This document shows, piece after piece, positions 43,359 through 51,052 of a stretch of DNA of 64,000 nucleotides. Origin of the DNA: Leuconostoc holzapfelii (lineage in GTDB: Bacteria; Bacillota; Bacilli; Lactobacillales; Lactobacillaceae); the NCBI RefSeq assembly GCF_012396485.1, contig NZ_JAAXPO010000001.1, positions 1 through 64,000 on the forward strand. Direction: 5' to 3'. How positions within the stretch are numbered: position 1 is the stretch's first letter; every line of letters begins with the position of its first letter. Position numbers and translations under genes: made by a program. The notes beneath the pieces are model-generated. The model was not told the DNA's origin. It made no database searches and saw nothing but the letters and a program-made list of their open reading frames with translations.

Positions 43359-44714
43359 TTAGTCTGCTTGATTGACTGGATTACTGTGGATTTCTTGAAT
43401 GAAACCGACGCTAAGAGCACCTAAGAACATCAAGACCCCTGATACCAAAATCATCGCTGGGAAGTTTGATCCTAGAGCTGGGAAGAGCGCGAAGCTGGCC
43501 AATGACGCCACGATTTGTGGTAAGCAGATTGAGCCGTTAAACAAGCCCAAGTAAGTCCCCATGTGATCTCCTGGTAAGGCATTGGTCACCATGATAAATG
43601 GATAAGCCATCATACCAGCCCATGAAATACCAATGAGAATAAATGAACCAATTAACAGATATTGTGAGTGGACAAAGAATACTGACGCAAAACCGATGGC
43701 GCCTAAGAAGAGTGACAAAGCATACCCTAGCTTATTTCGCGTTGCTGGAATCTTTGACAAAACAAGTGACCACACGACGGCTGCGACGGCATAAACGGCT
43801 GACATAATCCCAAACCAGTTACCCCCGTTTTGGTAGCCGGCAGTTGTGGGATCGGTCGCGTGGAAAACATTGTCTGCCACGGCCCCAGTACCATAAGTCC
43901 ATAGATATTGGAAGGCCATCCAGCAGAAGAATTGCGTCACAGTGACCATCCAGAACGTCTTTGGCGCGCGCTTTAGCAAAGCAAAGAAGTTGCCATTGCC
44001 ATTTTCTGATGTATTCAAAGCGTAGCCATGATACAACGCATAGGTTTTGTCATCATATTCTTTCACATTAAACACAGCAATGAGTGAAAAGACAACCAAA
44101 ATGATCGCTCCCACATAGAATGAAATAATCACCGACGCGGGCACTTCCCCTTTAGGGGCCGTGTTAGCAACACCAATCGCTGTTAAGAGGAATGGGAAAA
44201 TTGTTGCAAGCACAGAACCTGTATTTGAGAGGAAGCTCTGAATCGAGTAAGCATACGACTTCTGGTCTTCATTGACCATGTCACCAACCACCATTTTAAA
44301 CGGTTGCATCGCCACGTTAGAACTCAAATCCATGAATAAAATGGTAATGGCACCAAACCATAGACCGGCCGTTGTTGAGAAACCAAAACTGCCTGAGTTT
44401 GGCAATAAGAACATCACGACAACTGAGACTAATGCCCCAACTAAGAGGTAAGGCATGCGGCGCCCAAAGTGCTTGGTCCAAGTACGGTCTGAGAAGTAGC
44501 CTACAATTGGCTGAACAAAAAGTCCGGCAAGTGGTGGTAGGATAAAGAAGAAACCTAATTTTGTGGGGTCTGCCCCAAGTGTCTGAAAGATACGTCCCAT
44601 TTGTGAACTTTGCAATGAGAACGCCATCTGTACGCCTAAGAAACCAAAACTCAACATCCAAATCGTGCTTAATGGCAGATTTGGTAGGCCTTGGCCTTTT
44701 TGCTTGTTAACCAT
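43359..44714 (-). CDS. malT: MFS maltose/disaccharide transporter (SLC45-like)
   Basis: 451 residues with 12 membrane helices. The opening LPLSTIWMLSFGFLGVQMAF, then PIVGYFSDRTWTKHFGRRMP (MFS loop 2-3 motif) and FMDLSSNVAMQPFKMVVGDM resemble sucrose/maltose H+ symporters. It is first in the maltose operon, so it probably imports maltose, in place of the ABC importer used by many lactobacilli. GGAG lies upstream and three cre-like operators lie further up. Confidence 0.9.
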   Translation of the reverse strand: MVNKQKGQGLPNLPLSTIWMLSFGFLGVQMAFSLQSSQMGRIFQTLGADPTKLGFFFILPPLAGLFVQPIVGYFSDRTWTKHFGRRMPYLLVGALVSVVVMFLLPNSGSFGFSTTAGLWFGAITILFMDLSSNVAMQPFKMVVGDMVNEDQKSYAYSIQSFLSNTGSVLATIFPFLLTAIGVANTAPKGEVPASVIISFYVGAIILVVFSLIAVFNVKEYDDKTYALYHGYALNTSENGNGNFFALLKRAPKTFWMVTVTQFFCWMAFQYLWTYGTGAVADNVFHATDPTTAGYQNGGNWFGIMSAVYAVAAVVWSLVLSKIPATRNKLGYALSLFLGAIGFASVFFVHSQYLLIGSFILIGISWAGMMAYPFIMVTNALPGDHMGTYLGLFNGSICLPQIVASLASFALFPALGSNFPAMILVSGVLMFLGALSVGFIQEIHSNPVNQAD

Positions 44715-44744
44715 AATCGTCTCCTTTGATTAAATACTTCATAT

Positions 44745-44758
44745 TGTAAGCGTTTACA
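44745..44758. promoter_or_regulatory. cre / LacI-family operator 1 of the maltose operon
   Basis: TGTAAGCGTTTACA matches the cre consensus TGWNANCGNTNWCA in full and is part of an 18-bp near-palindrome. It lies just downstream of a TATACT -10 and would block malT transcription. Confidence 0.85.
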
Positions 44759-44788
44759 ATTATTAGTATAAAACAGGGATTATGGAAA

Positions 44789-44802
44789 TGAAACCGCTTT
44801 CG
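44789..44802. promoter_or_regulatory. cre-like operator 2
   Basis: TGAAACCGCTTTCG, with GAAACCGCTTTC a good half-symmetric LacI-type operator, fits the cre consensus except for the last base. It overlaps the probable malT -35 region. Confidence 0.6.
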
Positions 44803-44805
44803 GCG

Positions 44806-44819
44806 TGTTAACGGTAACA
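44806..44819. promoter_or_regulatory. cre / LacI-family operator 3
   Basis: TGTTAACGGTAACA matches TGWNANCGNTNWCA in full. It lies between the malT promoter and the 3' end of the regulator gene, a distance suitable for looping with operator 1. Confidence 0.7.
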
Positions 44820-44826
44820 TGTTTTT

Positions 44827-45771
44827 TTAATGGCGCGTCGTATCTCGAATGATAACATCTGGCGCCAAACGTTGCATCCCCAATTCACCGTTGTGCAATT
44901 GCACAAACAAATTGTCCACCAGTGCGTGAGCGATTTGCGCAAAAGGTTGTCGGATGGTTGTCAACTGTGGCGATGTAATTTGATCAATAAACACCCCATC
45001 AAACCCAACGACACCATATTTTTCAGGGATGCCGTTTTGCCGGTTTAGCGCACGCACGACACCTAGCGCGATACGATCTGTCGCACAGACCACGCCGGTA
45101 TTGGCTGGCAGATGCGTTTGCAAGTTAAAAATAAGCTGTTCTGCAGCGCGTGAATGATTGTCAACGGTATACACCCGCGATACCTTGTGATTGGCCGCCA
45201 TGGTGTCTAAATAGCCACGTTCGCGTTCTTGTGCAAAAGGGAGATCAACCGTCAGGCCCACATAAATAATTTTGTCATAACCGGCCCGAATCAAGTGCTG
45301 TGTGGCCAGTGCGGTTCCTTGCCGGTTATCGACATCAACAAACGGCATATCATAATCTAGCGGTGACTCGCCATATAACACCACTGGGACAGATAACGCT
45401 TCTAAAGCGGGCAAATCGTCAGCCCGCCACCCACTGACGATCACCCCATCAATTCGCTTGTTGGCTTTGATGTGTGTACTAATCTCTAACGTATACCCTC
45501 TTTGATTTAATAAATCAGCGATTTGTAGGAGTAAAATAGCGTAGTTGGGTTCCACAGTCACCACATCTTCTAGCACCAAGAATTCGATCACATAATTTTG
45601 ATGATTGACCAATGCTTGGGCCATGCGATTCGGTTGATAACCGACGGCATCAATCGCAGACAAAACCGCTGCTTTGACCTCTTCAGATACTTTTTCCGGG
45701 TGATTGATGACGCGGCTGACGGTCATCTTTGAAACATGTGCCCGATGGGCAACATCTGCCAAATTTACCAT
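44827..45771 (-). CDS. malR: LacI family regulator of the maltose operon
   Basis: 314 residues. HTH MVNLADVAHRAHVSKMTVSR (1-20) and the hinge helix NRMAQALVNH are followed by a periplasmic-binding-protein-like sugar domain (RIDGVIVSG, FVDVDNRQGTALATQHLI, GVVGFDG). It lies upstream of malT on the same strand with operators between, so it is expected to repress, or together with CcpA control, maltose genes. The symbol rests on context. AAAGGAG lies upstream of the ATG. Confidence 0.85.
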   Translation of the reverse strand: MVNLADVAHRAHVSKMTVSRVINHPEKVSEEVKAAVLSAIDAVGYQPNRMAQALVNHQNYVIEFLVLEDVVTVEPNYAILLLQIADLLNQRGYTLEISTHIKANKRIDGVIVSGWRADDLPALEALSVPVVLYGESPLDYDMPFVDVDNRQGTALATQHLIRAGYDKIIYVGLTVDLPFAQERERGYLDTMAANHKVSRVYTVDNHSRAAEQLIFNLQTHLPANTGVVCATDRIALGVVRALNRQNGIPEKYGVVGFDGVFIDQITSPQLTTIRQPFAQIAHALVDNLFVQLHNGELGMQRLAPDVIIRDTTRH

Positions 45772-45882
45772 GGTGACTCCTTTGTCGTTTGAATTATTTT
45801 TATTTTACCACGCGCACGACAGACCGCTCTATATTTCATCATGAGAATAAGGTATACTATTAAGGACAAAAGGATGGAAAAT

Positions 45883-46026
45883 ATGGGACGTTATCAAATT
45901 GATTTTAAGCAAAAACAGGCCAACGCGAAGTACAAGTCAAGCCAACAAACACAATTGACAAAAGCAGAAAAACTCGCTGCCATCAAGGCCAAAGTCGCAC
46001 AAAAAAAAGCAAGTCATCTTAATTAA
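45883..46026 (+). CDS. Small basic hypothetical protein, 47 residues
   Basis: 47 residues, about one quarter lysine, rich in Gln and Ala, with no cysteine and no hydrophobic segment (MGRYQIDFKQKQANAKYKSS; AEKLAAIKAKVAQKKASHLN). It resembles a small RNA- or ribosome-associated protein, but I do not recognise a family. AAAGGA lies 8 nt before the ATG at 45883, and TATACT at 45861 is a possible -10. Its stop codon lies inside the terminator hairpin. Confidence 0.7.
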   Translation: MGRYQIDFKQKQANAKYKSSQQTQLTKAEKLAAIKAKVAQKKASHLN

Positions 46027-46043
46027 GATGACTTGCTTTTTTA
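46008..46043. terminator. Bidirectional terminator with embedded stop codon
   Basis: AAGCAAGTCATCTTAATT and its exact complement form a long palindrome with A8 before and T6 after. The upstream gene stops inside it (46024-46026). Confidence 0.88.
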
Positions 46044-46643
46044 GGCTTTAATCCATTTGAAACGCGCGCTATCATCAACACTTTCTTTGGCAACACCAGG
46101 AGTTTCAATTGAGCCAAATGGCATTTGTGCACGTAAACGCCAAGTTGCAGGAATTGCAAATGCTTCGGCAACCGGTGCATCAATCAACGGGTTATAATGT
46201 TGCAAAGATGCCCCTAACCCAATCTCTGTCAAGGCTAGCCAAGTTGCATATTCTGCAATACCATGGCCTTGTTCTGACCAATCATAGAAATTGTCAGCAT
46301 ATAAAGGCACCGTTTCTTCAAATTCAGTGACCACTGCAGTGTCAGTATAAAAGAGCACCGTACCAAAACCAGCCTGAAAGGCTTGATTAATCTTGGCAAG
46401 CGTTTTTTCGTAAGCTGCCGCATCAGGCACTTCTTGTTGCAAACGTTGGGCCGTAATCGCCCATAATTTCTCATGGGCAGCGCCCGTAAGCAAGACAACG
46501 CGCACCGATTGGTTGTTAAACGCAGTTGGTGCTTGCTTCACCGCTAATTTGATTAAATCAAACAATGCTGTGGGTGTTTGAGAGACGTTGCGCCCTAACG
46601 CATAGACTGAGTGACGCTGTGCTTGTAAGTCCGTAAAATTCAT
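46041..46643 (-). CDS. Nitroreductase family FMN-dependent oxidoreductase
   Basis: 200 residues. RHSVYALGRNVSQTP (FMN phosphate-binding start), APTAFNNQSVRVVLLTG (substrate/FMN site) and GLGASLQHYNPLID (C-terminal FMN motif) mark the small nitroreductase/oxidoreductase group common in lactobacilli. The substrate is unknown. The ATG at 46643 (or the TTG before it) has no ribosome site. A good AAAGGAG lies 40 nt upstream in front of a six-codon leader ORF set in a hairpin. Confidence 0.85.
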   Translation of the reverse strand: MNFTDLQAQRHSVYALGRNVSQTPTALFDLIKLAVKQAPTAFNNQSVRVVLLTGAAHEKLWAITAQRLQQEVPDAAAYEKTLAKINQAFQAGFGTVLFYTDTAVVTEFEETVPLYADNFYDWSEQGHGIAEYATWLALTEIGLGASLQHYNPLIDAPVAEAFAIPATWRLRAQMPFGSIETPGVAKESVDDSARFKWIKA

Positions 46644-46655
46644 CAATTATCTGAT

Positions 46656-46680
46656 CTAGTATGGCCATTTCACCATACTA
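46656..46680 (-). promoter_or_regulatory. Leader mini-ORF (MVKWPY) within an inverted repeat
   Basis: TAGTATGG...CCATACTA (46657-46680) is a perfect 8-bp inverted repeat. On the minus strand it contains ATG GTG AAA TGG CCA TAC TAG, 5 nt after AAAGGAG. The nitroreductase start follows 12 nt later. It may be a translational switch or a repressor operator. Confidence 0.4.
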
Positions 46681-46755
46681 TCTCCTTTCCTTTGGGTTCA
46701 ACAGGTGATAATTTTATCATACCAACTTACTTTTGATAAGTAAATACCTAAAAAC

Positions 46756-47280
46756 TTATAAGACTAATTGATAAGCCCAACGCACATTCCGGTCTTCGCC
46801 TTCATGAATGTGCACGTTGCCCCGCTTTTGAAAACCATTCCCTGTAATCACGGCTTGCATTGCGAGATTTTCTGGGTGCGTATCAATTCTAAAATCGCGT
46901 TGATTTTGTTCGTAAAAGTGTGAAAGGATTGCTGTCATGAAACGTTGGGCAAGTTTTTGACCACGGAATTGATTTGACATGGCAAAACGGTGTAAGGCAA
47001 CATAACTCTTATCATCATTTAACCATTGACCAGCTTCAATCACCCCATACACTGGGTCTTCTCCGACAATGACTGCCGCATAGCCGGCGACTTGATGATC
47101 CACAACTAACACATAACCTTGTCTTAAATCTAAATCTGTGGCAATGGTATCTTGATTCGGATACCCCATTTGCCATTGGTTAAGGCCTTGTTGCTTCAAA
47201 TACTCTCGTCCACTGTCGATGATTGCTTTGATGTCTAGCAAATCATCTGCTTGCGCTTGGCGCATGTATACTGCTGGCAT
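46756..47280 (-). CDS. GNAT family N-acetyltransferase
   Basis: 174 residues. The acetyl-CoA-binding motif A is HRFAMSNQFRGQKLAQRFM (about 97-115, R-x-x-G-x-A), followed by THPENLAMQAVITGNGFQKR, where typical N-x-x-x-x-x-x-x-x-x-GF appears. The substrate cannot be predicted. The ribosome site is poor (GGAAAT), and the ATG five codons in is an alternative. Stand-alone gene. Confidence 0.85.
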   Translation of the reverse strand: MPAVYMRQAQADDLLDIKAIIDSGREYLKQQGLNQWQMGYPNQDTIATDLDLRQGYVLVVDHQVAGYAAVIVGEDPVYGVIEAGQWLNDDKSYVALHRFAMSNQFRGQKLAQRFMTAILSHFYEQNQRDFRIDTHPENLAMQAVITGNGFQKRGNVHIHEGEDRNVRWAYQLVL

Positions 47281-47320
47281 ATTTCCAAAGTATTCAGGGA
47301 ATATTTTTTAACCCTCACGT

Positions 47321-47416
47321 TTATTCAACTCCATGGTCTGACTCATTCACGTCGTCATTGATTGCCCGAATACGTTTCCTCCATTTTGGTAGTTCTTTCC
47401 AAATTAACACAGCCAT
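47321..47416 (-). CDS. Possible 31-residue small protein
   Basis: In the 221-bp gap between the GNAT gene and the aminotransferase, the minus strand has an ORF MAVLIWKELPKWRKRIRAIN ending in NESDHGVE. The amphipathic Trp/Arg-rich composition looks protein-like, but there is no strong ribosome site. An imperfect hairpin (AGCTG..CAGCC arms around 47404-47442) overlaps its start. It is speculative, and nothing else is seen in this gap. Confidence 0.25.
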   Translation of the reverse strand: MAVLIWKELPKWRKRIRAINDDVNESDHGVE

Positions 47417-47501
47417 TTTGCCATAAAAATGACAAAACAGCTGAGTTAATCATTTAATTCTACCATGATAACCAGCAAAAAAAAACAAATTTATTCACGT
47501 A

Positions 47502-48698
47502 TTACACGGCTATTCGCGTATTTGCAACGTAATTTTTTAACCGTGACATGGCCTCCTCTAGCACTGGCATGGCAGCAGCATAGCTGATGCGAATGTACCC
47601 TTCCCCGCCCGGTCCAAAGCCAGAGCCAGCCACGACTGCCAATTGTTCCCGTGCCACCAAATCATAGGCAAAGGCCACATCGTCTTGCGTCAAATCCGCA
47701 GGAATTTTTGCGAAAATGTAAAAGGCGCCGTTGGGACGAACCATTTCAAACCCTAACGCAGTTAATTCAGTGACTAAAAAGTCACGTCGCGTTTGATACG
47801 CGGCTTTCATTGCCTGTGTGTCAATTAAACTTCGGTCACAGTTAAAGGCTTCGGTTGCCGCCGCCATGGCTGGATTTGAAGGCGTCATGATGACAAATCC
47901 ATGGACTTTATTAATTTGTGCAATTAGCGCCGCTGGCCCGGCAAGAATGCCAATCCGATAACCAGTCATGGCGTGTGATTTTGACACCCCGTTGACCACA
48001 ATCGTTTGTTCTGGCAAATAAGTGGCCATTGATGCATGAGCCCCGTCATATTGTAATTCAGAATAGATTTCATCTGAAATCACTAAGATAGCCGTCTCTT
48101 TCAGCACCGCTGCCAAGGCCTTTAATTCATCAGGGGTATAAGTGGCCCCTGTGGGATTTGAAGGATTCGTTAAAATCATGGCTTTCACTTGTTTATGCGT
48201 CGCTAGGATGGCACGTAACCGGTCCGGTGTTAACAGAAACGCCTCTTCGGATACATCAACAAACAGTGGCTGCCCGCCGTTTAAGCGTGTCATTTCCGCA
48301 TACACCGGATAAGCTGGTGTCGGAATTAATACCTCGTCACCTGGATTTAAAACGGCTGACAAGAGCGTATATAACCCTTCAGTTGCGCCGACTGTCGTCA
48401 AAATTTCAGTCTCTGGCTGGAAATCTAAGGCATAACGGGTCAGTAAAAACTGGTGGGCTGCTTGGCGCAAAGCCAGCGAGCCAGCCGAGACAGAATAATG
48501 CGAGTCGTCCGCTGCAATTGCCGCAACGGCAGCGGCTTTGATGTGTTCTGGCACAGCAAAGTCAGGTTCCCCAATCGTCAATTTCAAGATATTTGGGACG
48601 TCACTCACTGCTTCACTAAATGTATGAATTGGACTGGGTGCCACCTGTTGTAACCGATCAGAAAAAATCCCCATCATCGCATCATTTGTTTCAACCAT
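47502..48698 (-). CDS. Class I/II PLP-dependent aminotransferase
   Basis: 398 residues. PLP Lys lies in VNGVSKSHAMTGYRIG, the cofactor-binding Asp/Tyr in ILVISDEIYSEL, and NPSNPTGATY is the substrate-domain motif. GEPDFAVPEHIKAA at the N-terminus suits the aspartate/aromatic group (PatA/AraT-like). It may be an aminotransferase for aromatic or branched amino acids, or N-acetyl-diaminopimelate, and context does not decide. Start 48698 has AGAGG 6 nt upstream. A second paralogue lies at 52412. Confidence 0.88.
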   Translation of the reverse strand: MVETNDAMMGIFSDRLQQVAPSPIHTFSEAVSDVPNILKLTIGEPDFAVPEHIKAAAVAAIAADDSHYSVSAGSLALRQAAHQFLLTRYALDFQPETEILTTVGATEGLYTLLSAVLNPGDEVLIPTPAYPVYAEMTRLNGGQPLFVDVSEEAFLLTPDRLRAILATHKQVKAMILTNPSNPTGATYTPDELKALAAVLKETAILVISDEIYSELQYDGAHASMATYLPEQTIVVNGVSKSHAMTGYRIGILAGPAALIAQINKVHGFVIMTPSNPAMAAATEAFNCDRSLIDTQAMKAAYQTRRDFLVTELTALGFEMVRPNGAFYIFAKIPADLTQDDVAFAYDLVAREQLAVVAGSGFGPGGEGYIRISYAAAMPVLEEAMSRLKNYVANTRIAV

Positions 48699-48785
48699 AT
48701 TTTGCCTCTTTTCTTCAATACCAAACATTGCTAATCATTCTACCAATATCGTACGAGAAAACGAGCCTTACCACGCAAAAATAAA

Positions 48786-48822
48786 AAAGCAAAATCTATG
48801 CATAGTGCACAAATTTTGCTTG
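48786..48822 (-). terminator. Terminator after the THUMP methyltransferase
   Basis: Minus strand AAGCAAAAT...ATTTTGCTT with TTTTTTA after it. It starts at the stop codon of the gene. Confidence 0.75.
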
Positions 48823-48823
48823 A

Positions 48824-49960
48824 TTATGACTTGATTCGCTTGCCCCAATATTGGAAGTAATCCACTCGCAAGGCCCCGTTATAGAGCTTACGACGCTTCG
48901 TCGCCTTCTCACCGTAAGCTTCCTCGAACGCTAAATCACTCGTCAAAATATACTTGCTCCAAGTTGGCAATTGCCGATAAACAGCGCCCATTTGCGCATA
49001 AAGTTCACGCGCCGCATCCAACTCACCCAAACGTTCTCCGTAAGGTGGGTTAGCAACGATGACCCCATTTTGTTTCTCTGTCGTCCAATCTTTGGCAGCT
49101 AATTGTTTAAAGACAATGTCTTGCCCTAAGCCGGCATGTTTCGCATTTTCAATCGCAATTTGAACCATGTTTTCATCAATATCAAACCCTTGAATATCTA
49201 GTTTGCGGTCATAGTCCGCTTGGGATTCTGCTGCATCGCGCACAGCATCAGACAAAGACTTATCAAACCAATCCATTTGTTCAATATCAAAATCACGAAT
49301 CAACCCAGGGGCAATGTTGCGCCCAATTAACGCAGCTTCAATTGCCAAAGTGCCCGACCCTGTGGTTGGATCGACAAATGGACGATCTGGATGCCAATTT
49401 GTCAACAACACCAAGGCTGCCGCAAAGTTTTCCTTCAAGGGTGCGCCACCTTTATTGACACGATAGCCACGTTTAAACAATGATGGCCCAGTCGTATCCA
49501 AAGTCACAATCACATGATCTTTTTCAATCATCACTTCAAGTTGGGCAAAATAACCGTTTTCAGGCAAACGTGTCCGAATATGATACGCGTCTTGTAAGCG
49601 ATTGACAATGGCTTTTTTCGTAATGGCCTGGACATCAGGCACACTAAATAATTCTGATTTTTTTGATCGACCCGCGACTGGAAATTCTGAATCATAGTTC
49701 AAGTAGTCTTCCCAGGGGAGTGCTTTGACCCCTTCAAATAAGGCATCAAATGTGGTGGCTTCAAATTCACCCACGATAATTTTCACACGATCCGCTGTGC
49801 GCAACCAAATATTGGCATTTAAAATATCGCGCGCCGTACCGTCAAAACGCACCCGATAATTTTCTACTTGCGCATCATAACCCAGACGATCCAGTTCTTT
49901 CCCCACTAACGCTTCAAGCCCTGCAGCAGCAGTTGCCATTAAATGATATGTTTTTTCCAT
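48824..49960 (-). CDS. THUMP-domain class I SAM-dependent RNA methyltransferase (RlmL-type)
   Basis: 378 residues. The N-terminal THUMP domain (about 50-165) binds RNA. The methyltransferase domain has FVDPTTGSGTLAIEAAL (SAM motif, about 195-211) and catalytic IVANPPYGERLG (about 300-311, NPPY typical of N2-guanine methylation). It matches the short Gram-positive form (YpsC), corresponding to the N-terminal half of E. coli RlmL, which acts on 23S rRNA G2445. The exact target here is inferred. Confidence 0.88.
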   Translation of the reverse strand: MEKTYHLMATAAAGLEALVGKELDRLGYDAQVENYRVRFDGTARDILNANIWLRTADRVKIIVGEFEATTFDALFEGVKALPWEDYLNYDSEFPVAGRSKKSELFSVPDVQAITKKAIVNRLQDAYHIRTRLPENGYFAQLEVMIEKDHVIVTLDTTGPSLFKRGYRVNKGGAPLKENFAAALVLLTNWHPDRPFVDPTTGSGTLAIEAALIGRNIAPGLIRDFDIEQMDWFDKSLSDAVRDAAESQADYDRKLDIQGFDIDENMVQIAIENAKHAGLGQDIVFKQLAAKDWTTEKQNGVIVANPPYGERLGELDAARELYAQMGAVYRQLPTWSKYILTSDLAFEEAYGEKATKRRKLYNGALRVDYFQYWGKRIKS

Positions 49961-50015
49961 TTGTTTTCCTTTATACTGATTATGTCACACAAGTGACGGA
50001 GGTAGAGCGTTCCCC

Positions 50016-50300
50016 ATGAAATTTATTGATTTAACCGAATTAACCCATTATATGTCACCAAAAAGTCGGCTGTTTTGGCAAAGTGAAGCCGACATTGTCC
50101 CTGTTGCCAATGTTAAATTTGCTACAACCAGCCCAAATTTGGTGCTTGTGCCCGGTGACAAAGCTATGACCCTGTCCCAACTGACCACTCGTCTTCAAGA
50201 CATGAGTCCTGAAACGCAACTGTTTTCACCTGATGCGCAACCCATATTTGGCTTTCACCTGCAATTAACAACGGCGGAACCAGAAATCATCTTAAAATAA
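50016..50300 (+). CDS. Hypothetical 94-residue protein
   Basis: I do not recognise a family. There is no signal peptide, membrane helix, cysteine or repeat. Predicted mixed alpha/beta, with MKFIDLTELTHYMSPKSRLF at the start, a central KAMTLSQLTTRLQDMSPETQ helix, and strand-like ends (FHLQLTTAEPEIILK). GGAGGT lies 13 nt before the ATG. It is the only plus-strand gene between two minus-strand genes and overlaps the 3' end of dnaD by 9 bp. No terminator separates them. Confidence 0.65.
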   Translation: MKFIDLTELTHYMSPKSRLFWQSEADIVPVANVKFATTSPNLVLVPGDKAMTLSQLTTRLQDMSPETQLFSPDAQPIFGFHLQLTTAEPEIILK

Positions 50301-50930
50301 ATTATCGTAGGTGTAAGTGACGCCGCGTCTTTTTTGCTTGGCAATTTGCGCTTGGGTCGCCGTTTTTACATTGTCGCGTTGCCAATTGACCAAAATCGTC
50401 TCAATATAGCGCAAGCTGCGGGCGTTATTGGCCACGGCTTCCTGAATGGCTAGTAGCATCAAGTCCGGTTCGAAATGGTCTTGATCAAACCAATGACTAA
50501 TGGTTTGCATCTCCATGGGCGTCAGCGGACGACCAAACTCTGTTTCAATCGTTTGAAAAATTTCACGCCGAGCTGATTTGCCATCGGACATGATAGGCTG
50601 CGCACTAACTTGCTGTCCTGCAATTAATTTAGTAATCATGGGCGTGAAATCATACGTTTCGACTTGTTTTGTCGTCGCAGCAATCACCATCAAATCACGA
50701 GCAATCAAACTTTTGAGCCGTGTTACCACGACTGTTTCCGTTACATGCAAACATTGTGCAAGCACTTTAGGCGTGGCAGCATCCCCTTGGCTTTGAATCC
50801 GCGTCACTTGAAGATAAAGGGCCAAATCATCGTTATCTAACCCAATTTCTTGATAATGCAGCAAAAGATCGTTGCTAATCGCCGTGTGTCCTGCTTGAAT
50901 ATATTGTTGTAAACGTTGCGCTAATGCCAT
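50292..50930 (-). CDS. dnaD: Replication initiation/restart protein DnaD
   Basis: 212 residues. The N-terminal winged helix (LLLHYQEIGLDNDDLALYLQ, KVLAQCLHVTETVVVTRLKS) and the C-terminal DnaD/DnaB_II domain (IFQTIETEFGRPLTPMEMQTI, SHWF, and SLRYIETILVNWQRDNVKT) are both clear. It remodels DNA in primosome assembly with DnaB and DnaI. It follows asnS in the conserved dinG-ypmB-aspB-asnS-dnaD order, but nth, often next, is missing. Confidence 0.9.
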   Translation of the reverse strand: MALAQRLQQYIQAGHTAISNDLLLHYQEIGLDNDDLALYLQVTRIQSQGDAATPKVLAQCLHVTETVVVTRLKSLIARDLMVIAATTKQVETYDFTPMITKLIAGQQVSAQPIMSDGKSARREIFQTIETEFGRPLTPMEMQTISHWFDQDHFEPDLMLLAIQEAVANNARSLRYIETILVNWQRDNVKTATQAQIAKQKRRGVTYTYDNLF

Positions 50931-51052
50931 ACCAGTTCCCTTTTACAAATACCGTTATAAAAACGTCCAAGTTAATCTTGGACGTTTTTATCATGCCTTT
51001 AGTCTATCATGTTTTACCCCCGACTGCTGGAAAAACATGTCAAACGCCAGTG

